This document shows, piece by piece, positions 26,344-35,350 of a stretch of 64,000 nt of DNA. The notes beneath the pieces are model-generated. The model saw nothing but the letters and a program-made list of their open reading frames with translations. It had not been told where the DNA came from and ran no database searches. The translations under genes were made by a program, and so were the position numbers. Every line of letters starts with the position of its first letter. Positions within the stretch are counted from its first letter, which is position 1. Source of the DNA: Gammaproteobacteria bacterium (GTDB taxonomy: Bacteria; Pseudomonadota; Gammaproteobacteria; JACKNK01); the NCBI GenBank assembly GCA_024234895.1, contig JACKNJ010000004.1, positions 220,151 to 284,150 of the forward strand, read 5' to 3'.

Positions 26344-27393
26344 TCATGGGCCGTCGCCGGAGAACAGGTCCGGCACGCGCTCGACAGCATCCGTCCGCCC
26401 CGGCGTCTTCAGGCCGAAGTGCTGATAGGCAAGGTGTGTCGCGACCCGGCCACGCGGCGTGCGCATCAGATAGCCCTGCTGGATCAGGTACGGCTCGATG
26501 ACATCCTCGATGGTCCCCCGCTCCTCACCAATCGCGGCGGCGACGTTATCGAGCCCGACCGGACCGCCGTCGAATTTCTTGATGATCGCGTTCAGCAGGC
26601 GATGGTCCATGCCATCCAGACCCTGCATGTCGACCTTGAGCATGTTCAGGGCCTTGTCGGCGACCTCGGCACTCACCCGCCCATCGCTCTTCACCTGCGC
26701 GTAATCGCGCACCCGGCGCAGCAAGCGGTTGGCGATACGCGGCGTGCCGCGCGAGCGACGCGCGATCTCGTGCGCGCCCTCGGCATCGATATCCACGCCG
26801 AGGATGCCGGCGGCGCGGCGCACGATGTGGGTCAGGTCCGCGACGCTGTAGAACTCCAGGCGCTGCACGATGCCGAAGCGATCGCGCAGCGGCGAGGTCA
26901 GCAGGCCCGCGCGGGTGGTCGCACCGACCAGCGTGAACGGCGGCAGATCGAGCTTGATCGAACGCGCCGCCGGTCCCTCGCCGATCATGATGTCGAGCTG
27001 GAAATCCTCCATCGCCGGATACAGCACCTCTTCCACGACCGGGCTTAAGCGATGAATCTCGTCGACGAACAGCACGTCGTGCGGTTCCAGGTTGGTCAGC
27101 AGCGCGGCCAGGTCACCGGCCTTCTCCAGCACCGGACCGGAGGTCTGCCGCAACTGCACGCCCATCTCGTTGGCGATGATGTGCGACAGCGTGGTCTTGC
27201 CGAGGCCGGGCGGGCCGAAGATCAGTACATGGTCGAGCGCGTCGCCGCGCGCACGGGCGGCGGCGATGAAGATATCCATCTGCTCGCGCACCGCCGGCTG
27301 CCCGACGTAGTCGACCAGTCGCGACGGGCGGATGGCGCGATCGACGACCTCGTCCTCGCCGCGCGGAGTGGCTCCGATCAGTCGCTCTTCCAC
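26344..27393 (-). CDS. ruvB: Holliday junction helicase RuvB
   Basis: A 349-residue AAA+ ATPase with Walker A GPPGLGKTT, Walker B LFVDEIHRL, sensor 1 GATTRAG and a C-terminal winged helix (RTPRGRVATHLAYQHFGL). Hexamers drive branch migration with RuvA. Start codon GTG at 27393, 2 bp after the ruvA stop. Confidence 0.97.
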   Translation of the reverse strand: MEERLIGATPRGEDEVVDRAIRPSRLVDYVGQPAVREQMDIFIAAARARGDALDHVLIFGPPGLGKTTLSHIIANEMGVQLRQTSGPVLEKAGDLAALLTNLEPHDVLFVDEIHRLSPVVEEVLYPAMEDFQLDIMIGEGPAARSIKLDLPPFTLVGATTRAGLLTSPLRDRFGIVQRLEFYSVADLTHIVRRAAGILGVDIDAEGAHEIARRSRGTPRIANRLLRRVRDYAQVKSDGRVSAEVADKALNMLKVDMQGLDGMDHRLLNAIIKKFDGGPVGLDNVAAAIGEERGTIEDVIEPYLIQQGYLMRTPRGRVATHLAYQHFGLKTPGRTDAVERVPDLFSGDGP

Positions 27394-27395
27394 GG

Positions 27396-27998
27396 CTATT
27401 TCACCGTCGCCTTCAGCGCCAGACGGATCAGTTCCTCACTGCCCATGCCATCCTCGGCGACCGACTTGACCATGCGGCTGGCGTCGGCGGGTTTGTAACC
27501 CAGCGCCTGCAAGGCACTAACCGCGTCGCCGACGGCATCGGCGGGCGCATCGGCCACCGGCTTGCGCATGCCGATCGCGGCCTTGCCGACGTTGAAATCG
27601 CCGAGCCGATCGCGGAGCTCGACCACCAGTCGCTCGGCGGTCTTCTTGCCGATGCCCGGCAAGCGCGTGAGCAAGCTCACGTCACCGCGCTGCACGGCAG
27701 CGACGAACTCGTCCGGCCCCACACCGGAGAGAATGCCGAGCGCCAGCTTGGCGCCGATGCCATTCACCTTGATCAGCGTACGGAACAGGCCTCGCTCCGT
27801 GTCGCTGCCGAAGCCGTACAGCGTGTGCGCGTCCTCGCGCACCGCGAGGTGGGTGAACAACCGCACCTCCTGCCCCAGCGGCGGCAACTGGAAGAAGGTC
27901 GACATCGGCGCGTCGACCTCGTAGCCGACGCCATTGACGTCAATCAGGAGAGAGGGAGGTTGTTTGGCAACAAGCTGGCCGCGGAGAAAGCCGATCAT
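27396..27998 (-). CDS. ruvA: Holliday junction DNA-binding protein RuvA
   Basis: A 200-residue RuvA: OB-fold (MIGFLRGQLVAKQPPSLLIDVNGVGYEV), two helix-hairpin-helix motifs (LIKVNGIGAKLALGILSG and LTRLPGIGKKTAERLVVEL) and the C-terminal RuvB-binding domain after an Ala/Asp linker. It lies between ruvC and ruvB. Confidence 0.97.
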   Translation of the reverse strand: MIGFLRGQLVAKQPPSLLIDVNGVGYEVDAPMSTFFQLPPLGQEVRLFTHLAVREDAHTLYGFGSDTERGLFRTLIKVNGIGAKLALGILSGVGPDEFVAAVQRGDVSLLTRLPGIGKKTAERLVVELRDRLGDFNVGKAAIGMRKPVADAPADAVGDAVSALQALGYKPADASRMVKSVAEDGMGSEELIRLALKATVK

Positions 27999-28056
27999 CT
28001 GGTCTTCTTATCTGTCGCCGATGAAGCCGAAGGGGACGCCGTGCGCACCATGATAG

Positions 28057-28590
28057 TCAGCGGAAGCGCCCACGCCGGAAACCCTTCATGACCACGCCTG
28101 CCTGCGCGCCGATCTGATTCGCGGTGGCACTGGCATGGGCATGACACAAGGCGATGGCGAGCGCGTCGGAGGCATCCTCGGCGGCGACTTCCGGCAGTTT
28201 CAGCAGCATGCGCACCATCTGTTGCACCTGCGCCTTGTCGGCGCCGCCCTTGCCGACCACGGCTTGCTTGACCTGGGTCGGGGTGTATTCGCTGATCGGC
28301 AGCTGGGCCATCACGCCGGCGCAGATCGCCGCGCCCCGCGCCTGACCGAGCTTCAAGGCCGAGTTGGCGTTGCGGTGCATGAACACCTGCTCGATCGCCA
28401 TCTGGTCCGGGCGATATTCCTCGATGATCGCGGTCAGCGATTCGAAGATCGTCTTCAGCCGCGGCGGCAGATGCTCGCCCTCGGTGAAGATGCTGCCGCA
28501 ATCGACGAAGCGTTCCTCGCGACCCTCGACATCGACCAGCCCGTATCCGGTGATACGGGAGCCGGGATCGACGCCGAGGATGCGTGGCAT
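28057..28590 (-). CDS. ruvC: Holliday junction resolvase RuvC
   Basis: A 177-residue RuvC with the RNase H-like catalytic acids: Asp7 in ILGVDPGSRITGYGLV, Glu in MAIEQVFMHRN, and the Asp pair in EDASDALAIALCHAH. It resolves junctions made by RuvAB. The start overlaps the yebC stop (ATGA). Confidence 0.97.
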   Translation of the reverse strand: MPRILGVDPGSRITGYGLVDVEGREERFVDCGSIFTEGEHLPPRLKTIFESLTAIIEEYRPDQMAIEQVFMHRNANSALKLGQARGAAICAGVMAQLPISEYTPTQVKQAVVGKGGADKAQVQQMVRMLLKLPEVAAEDASDALAIALCHAHASATANQIGAQAGVVMKGFRRGRFR

Positions 28591-29327
28591 CAGAGACTCG
28601 CCATCACTTCGTCGGAGACATCGGCGTTGTGATAGACGTTCTGGACGTCGTCGAGGTCTTCGAGCATGTCGATCATCTTCAGCAGCTTCGGCGCTGCCTC
28701 GGCATCGACCTCGGAACGGGTCGCCGGGTACTGGGTGATCTCGGCCTCGATGAAGGCCAGGCCAGCCGCGACCATCGCATTCTTGACGTCCTCGAAGGCG
28801 TCCGGGCTGGTCAGCACCTCGGCCGAGCCATCGTCGTAGGTCAGCACGTCATCGGCGCCGGCCTCCAGGGCCGCTTCCATGATCGCGTCCTCGTCGACCT
28901 CGGCGAAGCTGATCACCCCGCGCGGCGTGAACATGTAGGACACGGAGCCATCGGTACCGAGATTGCCGCCGGCCTTGCTGAACGCGTGGCGCACCTCACC
29001 GACGGTGCGGTTCCGGTTGTCGGTCAGGCAGTCGACCATCACCGCCACGCCCCCCGGCCCGTATCCCTCGTAGCGAACCTCTTCGTAGTTGTCGCCATCC
29101 ATCGCGCCGCTGCCGCGCTTCACGGCGCGGTCGACCGTATCGCGCGTCATGTTGGCGCCGAGCGCCTTGTCGATGGCCAGACGCAGACGCGGATTCGCCG
29201 ACGGGTCACCGCCCTGCTTGGCGGCAACGGTGATCTCGCGGATCAGCTTGGTGAAGATCTTGCCGCGCTTCGCATCCTGGGCGTTCTTGCGGTGCTGGAT
29301 ATTGGCCCATTTACTGTGACCTGCCAT
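28590..29327 (-). CDS. yebC: YebC/PmpR-family transcriptional regulator or translation factor
   Basis: A 245-residue protein with the signature MAGHSKWANIQHRKNAQDAKRGKIFTKL (given in part) and GPGGVAVMVDCLTDNRNRT. Members bind DNA (PmpR) and have also been linked to relief of ribosome stalling at proline stretches. It leads the ruvCAB operon, with ATGA coupling to ruvC. Confidence 0.94.
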   Translation of the reverse strand: MAGHSKWANIQHRKNAQDAKRGKIFTKLIREITVAAKQGGDPSANPRLRLAIDKALGANMTRDTVDRAVKRGSGAMDGDNYEEVRYEGYGPGGVAVMVDCLTDNRNRTVGEVRHAFSKAGGNLGTDGSVSYMFTPRGVISFAEVDEDAIMEAALEAGADDVLTYDDGSAEVLTSPDAFEDVKNAMVAAGLAFIEAEITQYPATRSEVDAEAAPKLLKMIDMLEDLDDVQNVYHNADVSDEVMASL

Positions 29328-29407
29328 GGGTGCCTCTTGACCTACAACGTGTTGAATGGGTGGGAGTAATGGCGCGCGATTCTATCAGGCGCGAAAACAC
29401 GCGCCCA

Positions 29408-29447
29408 AAAGAAAACGGCGGTCCACGCTTGCGCGCGGACCGCCGTT
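29408..29447 (-). terminator. Terminator of the sulfur-globule-like gene
   Basis: On the minus strand AACGGCGGTCC, a 12-base loop, then GGACCGCCGTT followed by TTCTTTT: an 11-bp perfect stem 23 bp after the stop codon. On the plus strand the hairpin also faces the start region of yebC, which is transcribed away from it. Confidence 0.85.
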
Positions 29448-29469
29448 CTCGTGCGGGCTTGCAGTCGGC

Positions 29470-29781
29470 TTAGTTGCCGGAAGCCGCCGGGGCCGCAGGC
29501 GCGACCGGAGCCGCATAGCCGTACGGGGCATAGCCGTAGCCGTAGCCCGGATAGCCACCCCAGCCGCCGGGGAAACCACCCCAGCCGCCAGGGAAACCAC
29601 CCCAACCACCGGGGTAACCACCACCCCAGCTGTTCCACGGACCGCCGCCGTACCACGGACCACCGCCCCACGGACCACCATAGTAACCGTCGTCACCCCA
29701 CCAGGCCTGCGCCGGAGCAACAGCACCGGCCATCGCGCCAGCGACAGCAACGGCAGCCACGATCTTGGTCAACTTCTTCAT
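29470..29781 (-). CDS. Secreted Gly/Trp/Tyr/Pro-rich protein, sulfur-globule-protein-like
   Basis: A 103-residue protein: a canonical signal peptide (MKKLTKIVAAVAVAGAMAGA, cleaved after APAQA) and a mature part of about 77 residues made of WGG, GGPW, GGWGGFP and GYGYAPYGY repeats, ending in Ala/Pro. Two GGFPGGW units are near-exact tandem copies. Size, signal peptide and Gly/aromatic composition resemble the sulfur globule envelope proteins (SgpA/B/C) of purple sulfur bacteria, which coat periplasmic sulfur globules. The same composition occurs in unrelated structural proteins, so the assignment rests partly on the soe genes in the same window. A strong ribosome-binding site (AGGAGGAAACGC) precedes the ATG and a terminator follows: a monocistronic, well-expressed gene. 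Confidence 0.75.
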   Translation of the reverse strand: MKKLTKIVAAVAVAGAMAGAVAPAQAWWGDDGYYGGPWGGGPWYGGGPWNSWGGGYPGGWGGFPGGWGGFPGGWGGYPGYGYGYAPYGYAAPVAPAAPAASGN

Positions 29782-29937
29782 GCGTTTCCTCCTAACGGAA
29801 AGGTTCTAATGACGGGAACCACCTGCCTTCAGGCGTATCCAGATTAACCACCGTCAACGCCGGAAAGAAGCGATACATTAGTCCAATTTGACCGATGTCA
29901 GGAACCGCTCGTTGGCCCCGATCATTGCCGGTCGATG

Positions 29938-30387
29938 TCACTCCCGATGACGGCTGCGACGGCGGTTCTTGAACTCCGCGACGCCCTGCACGACCTCCCC
30001 AAACGGCAATGCCGCCAGCTCGCCATGAACGGCCAGTCCTCGCTCCAGCAGGTCGTTCACGTCCCCCACGTCGCCATCGCGGCCCAGCATCGCGCGTTGC
30101 AGACCACGCAGGCCGCCGCACTGCAACTTCATCTCCTTGCCATGCGCCATCGCACCCGCCACCGCCGTCACGCCGATCGCAAAGCGCGCGTTCTCCCGCA
30201 GCAGGCGCAGGAACACCTCGCAACGGTCGTGCGCCGCCGGCGACGTGCAGGCCACCCCCTCGCGTTCCGCCAGACAGAAACGATGCGCACGAGAGCACGC
30301 ACAGGTCCGCGTCAGAATCGCCTTCTGGAACACGCAGGGCAGATCGTTGATCTCCCGATAGGTCTGGCGATACTCGGTTTCGTCCAC
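29938..30387 (-). CDS. Conserved cysteine-containing hypothetical protein
   Basis: A 149-residue soluble protein. The N-terminal half has five closely spaced Cys (CVFQKAILTRTCACSRAHRF, CLAEREGVAC, then DRCEVF), a pattern that could bind a metal or an Fe-S cluster; a further Cys is in LQCGGLRGL. I do not recognise a named family. It starts at a GTG 4 bases after the stop of the secreted nuclease, so the two are coupled. It ends 156 bp before the sulfur-globule-like gene. Confidence 0.65.
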   Translation of the reverse strand: MDETEYRQTYREINDLPCVFQKAILTRTCACSRAHRFCLAEREGVACTSPAAHDRCEVFLRLLRENARFAIGVTAVAGAMAHGKEMKLQCGGLRGLQRAMLGRDGDVGDVNDLLERGLAVHGELAALPFGEVVQGVAEFKNRRRSRHRE

Positions 30388-30390
30388 GAC

Positions 30391-31257
30391 TCACTCCCCG
30401 GCGGTACTGTCCGGCTCGATCTGGCTGGGATGCACGAGCGGCAGATACGGCCGACCGACCCGACTGCGCACGAAACCGCGCACCACCAGCGTCTTACCCA
30501 ATAACCCGCTCAAGGCGGGGAAACCACTCACGGCCTCGCGGGGGATTCGTGCCTCGAAACCGCCGCGATCACGGAGAATCTCGTCCTTGCCGTCCCGGCT
30601 CATCGTCGTCACCTGCATGCGCACCCGCCGGAACAGGTTGCCGGCATCGACCAGCGCGGATGGCTCGATCACCTGATACTCGGGCATCGCCCACAGGCCC
30701 TGCTGACCGTCACGTGCCGGGGCCTCGGCGAGCATGTAAGCGTCCGCGTATTTCACGTTGGGTGGATACGGCAGCGCGAACACCAGCCCCTCCTTCAACA
30801 TCACCGCCGCTACGTCGCCCACGCCCGGGTCGAAAAGATGGCCGAGCAGGCGACCGTATCGATCCACCGGCTCCACGGCGCGCTCGAACTGCAATGGCCG
30901 CTTGTCGCCGACCAGTTCTGCCAACCGACTCCTGGCATCCTGCCCACCACTCTGACCGGCCTTGCCCGCCACCGCCACCTCGGGCGCGTTGATGCCGACC
31001 AGGCGCACGCGGTGACCATTCGCCAGCAGCACCGTATCGCCGTCGACCACCCGTGAAACGACCACCGTCTCCCGCCGGGAATCGACGGACGCCGGCTTTC
31101 GTTCCTCGGTACGAAACAGCAAGGTCGCGTCACCGACCGGACGACTGCCGTAATGCACGCCACCGTGCTCATCCCGCCAGCGATAGACCTCGCCGGCAAT
31201 GACGACCGACGCGCACAACAGCGCGAGCACAAGCAGAAGAACGGACCACCGGTTCAT
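30391..31257 (-). CDS. Exported thermonuclease-family protein with DUF4124-like N-terminus
   Basis: A 288-residue protein: signal peptide (MNRWSVLLLVLALLCASVVI), a short DUF4124-like module (VYRWRDEHGGVHYGSRP), then a staphylococcal-nuclease domain with VVDGDTVLLANGHRVRLVGINAPEV and DRYGRLLGHLFD, keeping the Asp, Arg and Glu of the active site. An OB-like C-terminal part (about 215-280) follows. It probably degrades nucleic acid in the periplasm or outside the cell. The ATG at 31257 begins the signal peptide; the frame is open upstream to 31335. Confidence 0.85.
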   Translation of the reverse strand: MNRWSVLLLVLALLCASVVIAGEVYRWRDEHGGVHYGSRPVGDATLLFRTEERKPASVDSRRETVVVSRVVDGDTVLLANGHRVRLVGINAPEVAVAGKAGQSGGQDARSRLAELVGDKRPLQFERAVEPVDRYGRLLGHLFDPGVGDVAAVMLKEGLVFALPYPPNVKYADAYMLAEAPARDGQQGLWAMPEYQVIEPSALVDAGNLFRRVRMQVTTMSRDGKDEILRDRGGFEARIPREAVSGFPALSGLLGKTLVVRGFVRSRVGRPYLPLVHPSQIEPDSTAGE

Positions 31258-31381
31258 GGCAATGGATGGGAGCAAAACCGCCCGCGTCCCGCAAGCACCG
31301 CGAACTACTCGCGACGAACACGGTCCCGACAACATCCGCTACCTTGGAAGCCCAGCCTGGACCGAAGAAGAACCACATCCC

Positions 31382-32380
31382 ATGACCACCACCACCTTCC
31401 GCGCCCTCCGTGTCGAACAGGACGAAACCGGTCGCATCGCCGCCCACCTCCGCGACATGCCACGGGATTCACTGCCCGCCGGCGACCTCCTGATCCGCGT
31501 CCGCTATTCGTCCGTGAACTACAAGGACGCACTCGCCGCGACCGGCAAGGGGCGCATCATGCGCGGCCTGCCGATGACCGGCGGAATTGATCTCGTCGGA
31601 GAAGTGATTGAATCGCGAAATGACAACCTCGCCTCCGGCCAGACCGTTCTCATCACCGGAAACGGGCTCGGCGAACGACACGATGGCGGTTACGCGGAAC
31701 TCGCGCAGGTGCCGGCCGACTGGGTTCTGCCCCTGCCCGCCGGTCTGGACGCCCAAGCCTGCATGACCCTGGGCACGGCCGGTTTCACCGCCGGGCTTTC
31801 CCTGTTGCGCATGGAGGCGATGGGACAGACACCCGCGCACGGCCCGATCGCCGTGACCGGCGCCAGCGGCGGCGTCGGCAGCGCCAGCATCGCGCTGTTC
31901 TCGGCAGCGGGTTATGAGGTGCACGCAATCACCGGCAAGCCCGATGAGAACGATCGCCTGCGGGCGCTCGGCGCCAGCGAGATACTGCTCCGCGATGAAC
32001 TCGACCTGGGGTCGCGCCCGCTCGAGTCCGCACGTTGGGGTGGCGCAGTCGACAGCGCCGGCGGCGCGTTGCTGGCCGGGCTCACCCGCGCCATCCGCCC
32101 CTGGGGAAATATCGCCGCCTGCGGCCTGGTCGGCGGCACGGATCTCAACACCACGGTGATGCCTTTCATCCTGCGCGGCGTGAACCTGCTGGGGATCTCC
32201 TCGCCCGACTGCCCCCGTCCGTTACGCGAAGCTGTCTGGTCCAGGCTGGCCGCGCACTTCAACGCCGAACGGCTGGCCCTGCTCAGTGCCGGCGAGGTGA
32301 CCCTCGATGAACTGCCGGGGGTTTTCGATCGACTGATCGCTGGTCAGGCGCGCGGTCGCTTCATCGTCCGCATCGACTGA
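31382..32380 (+). CDS. acuI: Acrylyl-CoA reductase AcuI / YhdH-family quinone oxidoreductase
   Basis: A 332-residue zinc-free MDR enzyme. It has YSSVNYKDALAATGKGRI, the NADPH-binding VTGASGGVGSASIALFSAAGYEV and the AcuI/YhdH signature CPRPLREAVWSRLAAHF. Members reduce acrylyl-CoA to propionyl-CoA with NADPH. The ATG at 31382 follows the divergent gap of the nuclease; the longer frame to 31199 lacks family sequence. mtfA follows after 12 bp on the same strand. Confidence 0.9.
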   Translation: MTTTTFRALRVEQDETGRIAAHLRDMPRDSLPAGDLLIRVRYSSVNYKDALAATGKGRIMRGLPMTGGIDLVGEVIESRNDNLASGQTVLITGNGLGERHDGGYAELAQVPADWVLPLPAGLDAQACMTLGTAGFTAGLSLLRMEAMGQTPAHGPIAVTGASGGVGSASIALFSAAGYEVHAITGKPDENDRLRALGASEILLRDELDLGSRPLESARWGGAVDSAGGALLAGLTRAIRPWGNIAACGLVGGTDLNTTVMPFILRGVNLLGISSPDCPRPLREAVWSRLAAHFNAERLALLSAGEVTLDELPGVFDRLIAGQARGRFIVRID

Positions 32381-32392
32381 TCCGGCCACCCC

Positions 32393-33157
32393 ATGAACTG
32401 GCGCCGCTGGCTGGGTCTCACCCAGCCCGAACCCCCATCATCCGCCGCCTGGCACACGCTCACTGCGGGGATGCCGCTGCTCCAGGGCCTGCGGAACGAG
32501 GAATCCGAACGGCTGCGTCAGCTGGTCGGCGATTTCGTCGCCGACAAGCAGTTTCACGGCGCGGACGGCATCGAGATCGACGATCGCATGCGCCTGCTGA
32601 TCGCCGCGCAGGCCTGCCTGCCCATCCTCAATCTCGGCCTGAACTGGTATCGGGGCTGGCACAGCATCATCGTCTACCCGGACAGTTTCCGCGTGCCCTA
32701 TCGGGAGACGGATCAGGCCGGCGTCGTCCACGAGGGCGAACACATCCACGACGGCGAAGCGTGGCTCGATGGCCCCGTCGTGTTGTCCTGGCCGGATGTG
32801 GTCACCAGCGCGGCGGGTGAATACGACGAAAACCTCGTGATCCACGAGTTCGCGCACAAACTCGATCAACGCGATGGTGCCGCCAACGGCATGCCGCCGC
32901 TGCCGCGCGGCATGAGCCGCGCAACCTGGAGCCGCGACTTCGGCGCCGCGTTCGACGATCTCAATGCCCGCCTCGATGAGGGGCGCGATGCCCTGCTCGG
33001 CGACTACGAAGCCAGCGCGCCGGCAGAGTTTTTCGCCGCCGTCTGCGAACTCTTCTTCGTGCGGCCCGATCTGGTCCATGAAGACTGGCCCGCCGTATAT
33101 GCCCAGTTGCGCACCTTCTTCCGGCAGGACCCGCTCGGACGATTCTCGATCCGCTAA
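32393..33157 (+). CDS. mtfA: Zinc-dependent peptidase of the MtfA family
   Basis: A 254-residue M90-type peptidase. The zinc motif HEFAH is at residues 151-155, with the downstream Glu in SAPAEFFAAVCELFF. The segment IVYPDSFRVPY and GPVVLSWPDV match MtfA, which in E. coli is a cytoplasmic aminopeptidase that binds the Mlc repressor of glucose uptake. No signal peptide. Mlc or ptsG genes are not in the window. Confidence 0.9.
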   Translation: MNWRRWLGLTQPEPPSSAAWHTLTAGMPLLQGLRNEESERLRQLVGDFVADKQFHGADGIEIDDRMRLLIAAQACLPILNLGLNWYRGWHSIIVYPDSFRVPYRETDQAGVVHEGEHIHDGEAWLDGPVVLSWPDVVTSAAGEYDENLVIHEFAHKLDQRDGAANGMPPLPRGMSRATWSRDFGAAFDDLNARLDEGRDALLGDYEASAPAEFFAAVCELFFVRPDLVHEDWPAVYAQLRTFFRQDPLGRFSIR

Positions 33158-33168
33158 GGCCGGTCCGA

Positions 33169-34128
33169 TCACCCGATCGCGAACAACACCTTGCGCACCG
33201 CTGGCGCACCCGCCCGCCGGAACGCCTCGTCGAACCGTTCCAGCGGAAACACCGAATCGATCAACGGTTCGGTCTCCACCCTACCCGCCGACAGCCACTC
33301 CATGGCCCGATCGAAAGGTCCGCAACGCGACCCCAACAGCCTGATTTCCTTGATCACGACGCGCGTCAGATCGAGGTCGGACACGGCGTCATAGGTACTC
33401 TTCAACACCACCGTTCCGCGCGCGCGCACCCAATCGAGAGCGCAATCCAGGCCATTTGCCGTTCCACTCGTTTCCACGATCAAATCAAGATCAGCAATGT
33501 CCGAACCCAACCCCGCCTTGAACCCCAATTCACGCGGCAACGCCAACGAAGCCTCCGATCGACCAATCACCAACACATCCGCCCCTGCACCGCGCAACAC
33601 CTGGGCGACGAGCATCCCCAAGCGGCCGGGGCCGATCACCGCCGCGCGCTTGCCGGCGACGCGATCGAATACTTCAACCTGATCCAGAACCCGCAAAGCC
33701 GCCGCCAGCGGCTCCACGAACACGGCCTGGCGATCGCTCAAACCATCGGGAACGCGATACAGATTCGCGATCGGCAAGGTCAGATATTCCGCGAACGCGC
33801 CGTCGTGCCCGCGAATTCCCAGCACCCGGCGCCCCTGGCAATGGTCCGGGCCGTGATCCCGGCATTCATCGCAGGCGCCGCAACCGATGTTGATCGAACC
33901 GACCACCCGCTGCCCGATCCAGGTCTCATCGACAGCGCCGACCACCTCGCCGACGAACTCGTGGCCCGGCACGCCCGCGAAGCCGGCGTACCCATTCAGC
34001 ATCGCCAGATCGGTTCCGCAGATGCCCGCCATGCGCACACGAATCAGTGCATCGCCGACGCCAGGCTCCGGCACGCGCAGGTCGTCCCAGCGCATCAGCC
34101 CCGTCGCGCCCAGCACGAGACCGCGCAT
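33169..34128 (-). CDS. Zinc-binding alcohol dehydrogenase family protein
   Basis: About 319 residues of a medium-chain dehydrogenase. The catalytic zinc site is in AGICGTDLAML and PGHEFVGEV, the structural zinc cysteines in CGACDECRDHGPDHC, and the Rossmann motif in AAVIGPGRLGMLVAQVL. It resembles threonine/sorbitol dehydrogenase-like enzymes; substrate unknown. A GTG four codons upstream (34140) is an alternative start. The start lies within 10 bp of the metZ stop, so it is probably co-transcribed with metZ and may share its SAM control. Confidence 0.85.
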   Translation of the reverse strand: MRGLVLGATGLMRWDDLRVPEPGVGDALIRVRMAGICGTDLAMLNGYAGFAGVPGHEFVGEVVGAVDETWIGQRVVGSINIGCGACDECRDHGPDHCQGRRVLGIRGHDGAFAEYLTLPIANLYRVPDGLSDRQAVFVEPLAAALRVLDQVEVFDRVAGKRAAVIGPGRLGMLVAQVLRGAGADVLVIGRSEASLALPRELGFKAGLGSDIADLDLIVETSGTANGLDCALDWVRARGTVVLKSTYDAVSDLDLTRVVIKEIRLLGSRCGPFDRAMEWLSAGRVETEPLIDSVFPLERFDEAFRRAGAPAVRKVLFAIG

Positions 34129-34132
34129 CCGC

Positions 34133-35320
34133 TCAGGCACCGAGCCCCCGGCTCAGATCGGCTTGCAGATCGGCCACATCCTCCAGACCGACGGACACCC
34201 GGATCAGCCCCTCGGCGATGCCCGCGTCCGCCTTCTGCTCCGGGGTCAAACGCCCGTGCGTGGTGGTCGCCGGATGCGTGATCGTCGTCTTCGCATCGCC
34301 CAGATTGGCGGTGATCGACATCATCCGCGTGTTGTCGATGACCCGCCACGCGGCCTCGCGCCCGCCTTCCACCTCGAACGCCAGCACGCCGCCGAAGCCA
34401 CCCGACAACTGACGCTTCGCCAATTCATGCTGCGGATGCGACTCCAGACCGGGGTAATACACCCGCGCGACACCCGGCTGCGTCTCCAGCCAACGCGCCA
34501 TCGCCAACGCGGATTCGCAATGCGCGCGCATGCGCAACTTCAGCGTCTCCAGTCCCTTCAGGAATATCCACGCATTGAACGGCGACATGCTCGGCCCGGC
34601 GGTGCGCACCACGCCGAACACATCCTTGCCAACCTTTTCCGCATCGCCGATCACCGCGCCGCCGAGCGCACGGCCCTGACCGTCGATGTATTTGGTCGCC
34701 GAATGAATGACGATGTCCGCGCCCAGTTCCAGCGGTCGCTGCATCACCGGCGTCGCATACACGTTATCCACCGCCAGCAATGCGCCGTGGGCATGCGCGA
34801 TCTCGGCCAGTGCCGCGATATCGCCGATCTCGCCCAGCGGATTGGACGGCGTTTCCAGAAAGAACAGGCGCGTATTCGGTCGGACCGCCGCCGCCCAGGC
34901 CGCCGTATCCGACAACGACACGAAGGTCGTCTCGACGCCGAACCTGGCCATGTAATTGGTGAAGAACACCGTCGTGGTGCCGAAGATCGCCCGCGACGAA
35001 ACGATGTGATCCCCCGCCTTCAACAAACCCAGACAGGTCGCCAGGATCGCCGCCATGCCGGACGCCGTCGCCACGCAGGCCTGACCGCCCTCCAGCGCCG
35101 CCAAGCGCTGCTCAAAGGTGCGCACGGTCGGATTCGTGAAGCGCGAGTAAATGTTGCCGGGCTCGGTGCCGCCGAAGCGTGCTGCCGCTTCCGCCGCCGA
35201 ACGGAACACATAACTCGACGTCGGGAAGATCGCCTCGCTGTGCTCACCCTCGTTGGTCCGCTGCTGCCCCGCCCGCACCGCGCGCGTCGCGAAGCCCCAC
35301 TCCTCGTCAAACGTCATCAT
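34133..35320 (-). CDS. metZ: O-succinylhomoserine sulfhydrylase MetZ
   Basis: A Cys/Met-metabolism PLP enzyme of about 395 residues. The Schiff-base Lys is in HSATKYIDGQGRALGG; other signatures are YSRFTNPTVRTFEQRLAALEGG and FLETPSNPLGEIGDI. MetZ makes homocysteine directly from O-succinylhomoserine and sulfide, bypassing cystathionine. Three candidate starts (TTG 35323, ATG 35320, ATG 35317) follow a GAGG site; the last has the best spacing. A SAM-II aptamer with a terminator lies immediately upstream, so expression should fall when S-adenosylmethionine is high. Confidence 0.93.
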   Translation of the reverse strand: MMTFDEEWGFATRAVRAGQQRTNEGEHSEAIFPTSSYVFRSAAEAAARFGGTEPGNIYSRFTNPTVRTFEQRLAALEGGQACVATASGMAAILATCLGLLKAGDHIVSSRAIFGTTTVFFTNYMARFGVETTFVSLSDTAAWAAAVRPNTRLFFLETPSNPLGEIGDIAALAEIAHAHGALLAVDNVYATPVMQRPLELGADIVIHSATKYIDGQGRALGGAVIGDAEKVGKDVFGVVRTAGPSMSPFNAWIFLKGLETLKLRMRAHCESALAMARWLETQPGVARVYYPGLESHPQHELAKRQLSGGFGGVLAFEVEGGREAAWRVIDNTRMMSITANLGDAKTTITHPATTTHGRLTPEQKADAGIAEGLIRVSVGLEDVADLQADLSRGLGA

Positions 35321-35350
35321 CAAACCTCGTCGGGATCACACCCCGGACAC

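Noticed and set aside
34133..35323. metZ as cystathionine gamma-synthase (metB)
   Set aside because: Sequence details resemble O-succinylhomoserine sulfhydrylase, and a SAM-II-controlled direct sulfhydrylation gene fits better; not absolutely excluded.
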